27,346 bases of DNA from an uncultured Oscillospiraceae bacterium (GTDB lineage: Bacteria > Bacillota > Clostridia > Oscillospirales > Ruminococcaceae). The notes below the pieces were generated by a model. It had not been told where the DNA came from. It saw only the letters and a program-made list of their open reading frames with translations, and made no database searches. The translations under genes were made by a program, and so were the position numbers. The DNA lies in NCBI GenBank assembly GCA_934446455.1, contig CAKSEE010000039.1, positions 1-27,346 on the forward strand, written 5' to 3'. This document shows, piece by piece, positions 24,318 through 27,346 of the stretch; positions within the stretch are counted from its first letter, which is position 1, and each line of letters opens with the position of its first letter.

Positions 24318-25265
24318 ATGAAAATGAAACTCTTTATTTCCGCAATGCTTGCCGCAGTCCTGCTGTTTACGGGCTGCGTACCCTCGCGTAAGCTTTCAGA
24401 CAGGAACAAAAACGCCCTGTCCGTCTACGGCATAGCCCTTGAAAGCGGCGAGGACGACGCATGGCTTCGCTACGAGGGCGAGATAACGGGCGAGGCGCTC
24501 GACGGGCTGTGGGAACTCATCACGGCGGCGGAAGCGACCGAAGGAGTCAGCGAGGGCAACTGGATTGGCGGCTTCCCCTGCCTTGTAATTACGGGCAAAA
24601 ACGGCGATAACTACACCGTAAGCTGCTCATGGGACAAAACGGAATACTCGCAGGACAAATACGGCGCGCCAAAGGAGGAGCATACGGGAAACTGTATGCT
24701 GATACGCGGCACGCGGCAGGGCAAGTACATTATAGACGCCGCGACCGCAACGGAGTTCAACCGCCTTATATCCGAGGCGCTGCACGAAACGACCGTCCCC
24801 ACGGTATATGACAGTTACCCGAACAAGGCGGCGCGCTCGGGAAATATCGTGTTTGCGCAGGTCTACTCGAACTATGCGTACGGATTTCAATGCACCGCAA
24901 GCGTTGTGGACGACCTCGGCAACGCATACTCGCTCGACCTTAGCCTGCATAAAGACGAGATAATTGACGGCGGCCTGCTTGGCATGATACAGAGAGAATA
25001 CGACGGCACAGACCCGTTCAGATACGCGGCGTTCAGCGCTGAGGAAATGGAGCGCGTGCGCACCGAAACGGCGTTTGAAATAGACCGCACGGCAAAGGTC
25101 ACGGAAAAGCACCAAAGATACGACTACGGGCAGAAAACGCTTTACGTTGTGGACAGCAACGGCGAGATGATAATGCTGCGCTCGTACGGCGACTGGGACA
25201 AGGAGCTTCAGGACGGCACGGCAAAGGAGCTTGCGCGGCTTTTTGACAAGGGATTTTACGGATAA
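24318..25265 (+). CDS. Putative lipoprotein of unknown function
   Basis: A 315-residue protein with a signal peptide (MKMKLFISAMLAAVLLFTGC) whose lipobox LFTGC predicts lipid attachment at Cys20, so it should sit on the outer face of the membrane. The mature part is soluble, acidic and mixed alpha/beta. It has no motif that I recognise and no catalytic signature. An AAAGGAG site lies just before the ATG. It is transcribed divergently from sbcD, and no partner gene follows in the same unit because a new promoter begins at 25301. I cannot assign a function. Confidence 0.8.
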   Translation: MKMKLFISAMLAAVLLFTGCVPSRKLSDRNKNALSVYGIALESGEDDAWLRYEGEITGEALDGLWELITAAEATEGVSEGNWIGGFPCLVITGKNGDNYTVSCSWDKTEYSQDKYGAPKEEHTGNCMLIRGTRQGKYIIDAATATEFNRLISEALHETTVPTVYDSYPNKAARSGNIVFAQVYSNYAYGFQCTASVVDDLGNAYSLDLSLHKDEIIDGGLLGMIQREYDGTDPFRYAAFSAEEMERVRTETAFEIDRTAKVTEKHQRYDYGQKTLYVVDSNGEMIMLRSYGDWDKELQDGTAKELARLFDKGFYG

Positions 25266-25300
25266 CGGGCGGCTGACGCGCATTTTTTTCGCGCGGGTAC

Positions 25301-25329
25301 TTGACAAACGCCCCGCGCGGGTGTATAAT
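25301..25329 (+). promoter_or_regulatory. Near-consensus sigma-A promoter of the ilvA-ridA operon
   Basis: TTGACA (25301-25306) and TATAAT (25324-25329), both perfect hexamers, with the optimal 17-base spacer. The transcript would begin near 25336, leaving a leader of about 300 bases before the threonine dehydratase ATG. Confidence 0.9.
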
Positions 25330-25339
25330 CATGTTGTAA

Positions 25340-25595
25340 GCTATATTACAAATGCGTTGATGGGTGCGGTTATCCGCTGTATTCGCTTAAACCCCTTGCA
25401 GAGAGCTGCCGTATGGTGAAAGGCAGCAGGGGCGGCGTGTGCAATCAGCCCGAAGCAGACAGGCTGAACGCGGCGGGTTTCCGCTGAAGTAAGTCTGTAC
25501 GGATTTCCACCGTTAAAGGGAAGTGCATTGCTTGATGTACAGAGGCTGAGTTTGTGAAATATGCCCTCTGACCGTACAGGTAAGAGGGCTTTTTT
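25340..25595 (+). promoter_or_regulatory. Structured leader RNA, T-box-like, with terminator
   Basis: The leader between the promoter and threonine dehydratase has T-box hallmarks. CCCCT (25392-25396) and AGGGG enclose the conserved-looking AGAGAG and a hairpin GCTGCC/GGCAGC whose loop has GGTGAAA. GATGGG and CCCGAAG can form the base, and AUC (25444-25446), an isoleucine codon, lies where the specifier is expected. ACGG/CCGT followed by GTTA and AGTGCAT resembles Stem III and its 3' side. AGAGG (25541-25545) can pair with CCTCT (25565-25569) as an antiterminator, in competition with the terminator. The usual tRNA-binding bulge, UGGNACC, is absent; CTGAG stands in its place. It is therefore a diverged T-box, or another leader class. 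Confidence 0.55.
25563..25595 (+). terminator. Intrinsic terminator at the end of the leader
   Basis: GCCCTCT (25563-25569) pairs with AGAGGGC (25583-25589) and is followed by six T. It lies 44 bases before the threonine dehydratase start and is the likely point of transcription attenuation. Confidence 0.88.
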
Positions 25596-25638
25596 GTTCA
25601 TAACTCCTCTGCACACAAAAACGAGAGGAGAAGAAAAA

Positions 25639-26838
25639 ATGCTCACACTTGACAAGGTTTACAAAGCGTCACACGTACTTAAAGAGGTTATCAGAAAGAC
25701 CGACCTTATCCGCGCGCCGAAGATAAATCCCGACGCGGAGGTTTTTCTCAAGACCGAGAATCTGCAGGTGACAGGCTCGTTTAAGGTGCGCGGCGCGTAT
25801 TTCAAGATTTCGCAGCTCACCGAGGAGGAGCGCAAAAAGGGCGTTATCGCCTGCTCCGCGGGAAACCACGCGCAGGGCGTAGCGCTTGCGGCTTCCAAGG
25901 CGGGGATAAAGTCGCTTATATGCCTGCCCGACGGCGCGCCCATCTCCAAGGTTGAGGCGACAAAGGGCTACGGCGCGGAGGTGTGCCTTGTTCCGGGCGT
26001 TTACGACGACGCTTACCAGAAGGCGCTTGCGCTGCGCGACGAAAAGGGCTACACGTTCATTCACCCGTTCGACGACGAGAACGTTATCGCGGGTCAGGGT
26101 ACCATCGGTCTGGAGCTGCTCGACCAGCTGCCCGACATGGACGCCGTGGTTGTGCCTATAGGCGGCGGCGGACTTATCTCGGGCGTGGCGTTCGCGATAA
26201 AGTCGCTTAACCCTAAGATAAAGGTGTACGGCGTGCAGGCGGCGGGCGCTCCCAGCATGGTAAAGTCCCTTGCGGACGGCAAGATAGAGCGCCTTGACAG
26301 CGTTGCAACGCTTGCGGACGGCATTGCCGTTAAAGAACCCGGCGCGAACACGTTCGAGCTTTGCTCAAAGTACGTTGACGGCGTTGTAACGGTGACGGAG
26401 GACGAGATTTCCTGCGCGATACTCTCGCTCATAGAGCAGCAGAAGCTCATTGCAGAGGGCGCGGGTGCCGTGTCCGTGGCGGCTGTTATGTTCAACAAGA
26501 TACCCGTAAAGGGCAAGAAGGTAGTGTGCCTTGTATCGGGCGGCAATATCGACGTTACGATACTCAACAAGGTTATAAGGCGCGGCCTTGTAAAGAGCGG
26601 CAGGGCTTCGCTGCTTACAATAGAGCTTGTGGACAAGCCCGGTCAGCTTACGGGCGTCGCGGGGATAATCGCAAAGCTCGGCGGCAACGTTACGGCTGTT
26701 CACCATGAGCGCGCGGACGCAAACGAGAACATAAACGGCTGCTTCCTGCGCATACAGCTTGAAACAAGGAATTTCGAGCATCTTGAAGCAATACGCAGCG
26801 CGCTTACAGAAGCGGGCTACAAGATAGTTGAAAGCTGA
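25639..26838 (+). CDS. ilvA: Threonine dehydratase (threonine ammonia-lyase) with C-terminal ACT domain
   Basis: A 399-residue PLP enzyme that converts L-threonine to 2-oxobutanoate and ammonia. Lys49 in GSFKVRGA is the PLP-binding lysine, SAGNHAQG (73-80) the substrate loop, and GGGGLI (175-180) the phosphate-binding loop. Residues about 326-399 form a single ACT domain (LLTIELVDKPGQL...), a regulatory amino-acid-binding module. The length and single ACT fit the short, ~400-residue class often called catabolic TdcB/IlvA. The start at 25639 follows GAGGAG by 8 bases and comes after the leader terminator. A ridA gene follows in the same operon. The AUC-type leader suggests a link to isoleucine supply, so a biosynthetic role is plausible. 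Confidence 0.93.
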   Translation: MLTLDKVYKASHVLKEVIRKTDLIRAPKINPDAEVFLKTENLQVTGSFKVRGAYFKISQLTEEERKKGVIACSAGNHAQGVALAASKAGIKSLICLPDGAPISKVEATKGYGAEVCLVPGVYDDAYQKALALRDEKGYTFIHPFDDENVIAGQGTIGLELLDQLPDMDAVVVPIGGGGLISGVAFAIKSLNPKIKVYGVQAAGAPSMVKSLADGKIERLDSVATLADGIAVKEPGANTFELCSKYVDGVVTVTEDEISCAILSLIEQQKLIAEGAGAVSVAAVMFNKIPVKGKKVVCLVSGGNIDVTILNKVIRRGLVKSGRASLLTIELVDKPGQLTGVAGIIAKLGGNVTAVHHERADANENINGCFLRIQLETRNFEHLEAIRSALTEAGYKIVES

Positions 26839-26852
26839 AAGGAGAACCTCAC

Positions 26853-27224
26853 ATGAAAGACGTTTACACCACAAATGCACCGCAGGCAATAGGTCCGTAC
26901 ACGCAGGCCAAAATCACGGGCGGAATGCTCTACACCTCGGGGCAGATAGCTATCGTACCCGCGACGGGAGAGCTTGCCGCAGGCGGCATTGAGGAGCAGG
27001 CAAGGCAGGTATGCGAGAACCTCAAGGCGGTTGTTGAAGCCGCAGGCACCACGCTCGACAAGGTGGTAAAGACCACCTGCTTCCTGCACGATATCGCGGA
27101 TTTCGGCGCGTTCAACATGATTTATGCGGAGTATTTCACCTCCAAGCCCGCGCGTTCGTGCGTCGGCGGACTGAGCCTGCCCAAGGGCGCGCTCGTTGAG
27201 GTTGAGCTTATCGCAGAGGTCTGA
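26853..27224 (+). CDS. ridA: RidA family 2-iminobutanoate/2-iminopropanoate deaminase
   Basis: A 123-residue YjgF/YER057c/UK114 protein. The active-site Arg is Arg101 in KPARSCVGG, with Glu118 in VEVELIA and the GPYTQA segment (Tyr16) also conserved. RidA hydrolyses the reactive enamine/imine intermediates released by threonine dehydratase, which otherwise damage PLP enzymes. That is consistent with its place 14 bases after that gene, with AAAGGAG as ribosome site. Known family members are homotrimers in the cytoplasm. Length is typical. Confidence 0.95.
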   Translation: MKDVYTTNAPQAIGPYTQAKITGGMLYTSGQIAIVPATGELAAGGIEEQARQVCENLKAVVEAAGTTLDKVVKTTCFLHDIADFGAFNMIYAEYFTSKPARSCVGGLSLPKGALVEVELIAEV

Positions 27225-27244
27225 TTCAAATAATTCAACAGCAA

Positions 27245-27271
27245 ACCCCCGCATTGTTGAAATGCGGGGGT
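27245..27271 (+). terminator. Hairpin after ridA, probable terminator
   Basis: ACCCCCGCATT (27245-27255) pairs perfectly with 27261-27271 around GTTGA. It follows the ridA stop by 20 bases. No T-run follows, so it may stabilise the mRNA end rather than terminate. Confidence 0.5.
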
Positions 27272-27275
27272 GAGT

Positions 27276-27307
27276 CTGTCGAAAAAGTCTTGCGACTTTT
27301 CCGACAG
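27276..27307. repeat. Second inverted repeat at the window end
   Basis: CTGTCG and AAAAGTC (27276-27289) pair with GACTTTT and CGACAG (27294-27307), with one mismatch and a 4-base loop. The motif CTGTCGAAAAAG resembles the ends of the palindrome at 17368-17472 (CTGTCGATAAAG on one strand), so the two may belong to the same dispersed repeat family. Confidence 0.4.
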
Positions 27308-27346
27308 GAACATCCGCACTGCGCGCACGGTCGCGTAAGGCGTAAG

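Noticed and set aside
25495..25595. TPP riboswitch (GGCTGAG and GACC...GGT segments)
   Set aside because: The required conserved segments are not in the correct order or complete, and the downstream genes are not thiamine genes.
25340..25595. Cobalamin or SAM riboswitch in the ilvA leader
   Set aside because: Core conserved segments of these classes are absent, and T-box-like features fit better.
1..27346. tRNA genes, rRNA, CRISPR arrays, transposases, prophage genes
   Set aside because: Read through on both strands; no cloverleaf, regular spaced repeats, or transposase/integrase proteins were seen.

Overview
The window looks like a GC-rich member of the Clostridia, most likely an Oscillospiraceae/Ruminococcaceae-type gut bacterium. 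This is an inference from several things: strong AGGAGG-type ribosome sites, sigma-A promoters with 17-base spacers, a T-box-like leader, Nif11-type peptide leaders with an NHLP exporter, a LytS-type sensor and SpoIIE/STAS partner-switching proteins. No rRNA, tRNA, CRISPR array, phage gene or transposase is visible.

Region 1 (137-13291, all on the minus strand) is a ribosomally made peptide (RiPP) locus. In order of transcription it holds a radical SAM/SPASM maturase, three Nif11-leader precursors with cysteine-rich cores, a fourth short precursor with a different leader ending in GG, a short HlyD-like secretion protein, a C39-peptidase ABC exporter and a second NHLP-type ABC exporter. Then come a 7TM LytS-type histidine kinase, a response regulator with a SARP-like output domain, a STAS protein and a SpoIIE-type phosphatase that also carries an RsbW-like ATPase domain. 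From the secretion protein to the phosphatase, genes overlap or lie at most 14 bases apart, so they read as one operon.

Two promoters in this locus, before the maturase and before the precursors, carry the same pair of GGTTAC direct repeats 11 bases apart. In both, the repeats sit exactly 11 bases upstream of the -10 box. That is the layout expected for activation by a SARP-type regulator, and the cluster encodes one. The exporter operon has its own promoter with a different tandem 20-base repeat. The model I infer is: signal or product sensed by the kinase, SARP regulator activated, maturase and precursors expressed, Cys-rich cores modified, leader removed at the Gly motif by the C39 exporter, product secreted.

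Region 2 (13300-17510) holds a leader-like stretch with its own promoter and a strong hairpin. It also holds a PAS/degenerate-GGDEF-like protein and a divergently transcribed lipoprotein of the GH74/sialidase-like beta-propeller type (probable xyloglucan-active enzyme). After these come two near-copies of a terminator flanking a 105-base palindromic element.

Region 3 (17521-24229, minus strand) is an sbcD-sbcC operon, followed 23 bases later by a 785-residue protein of unknown function with a His/Asp motif, a long Gly/Ala-rich membrane-prone segment and a C-terminal coiled coil. A small lipoprotein of unknown function (24318-25265) is divergent from it.

Region 4 (25301-27224, plus strand) is a threonine dehydratase-ridA operon. 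It is preceded by a near-consensus promoter and a ~260-base structured leader that resembles a T-box with an AUC specifier but lacks a recognisable tRNA-acceptor bulge.
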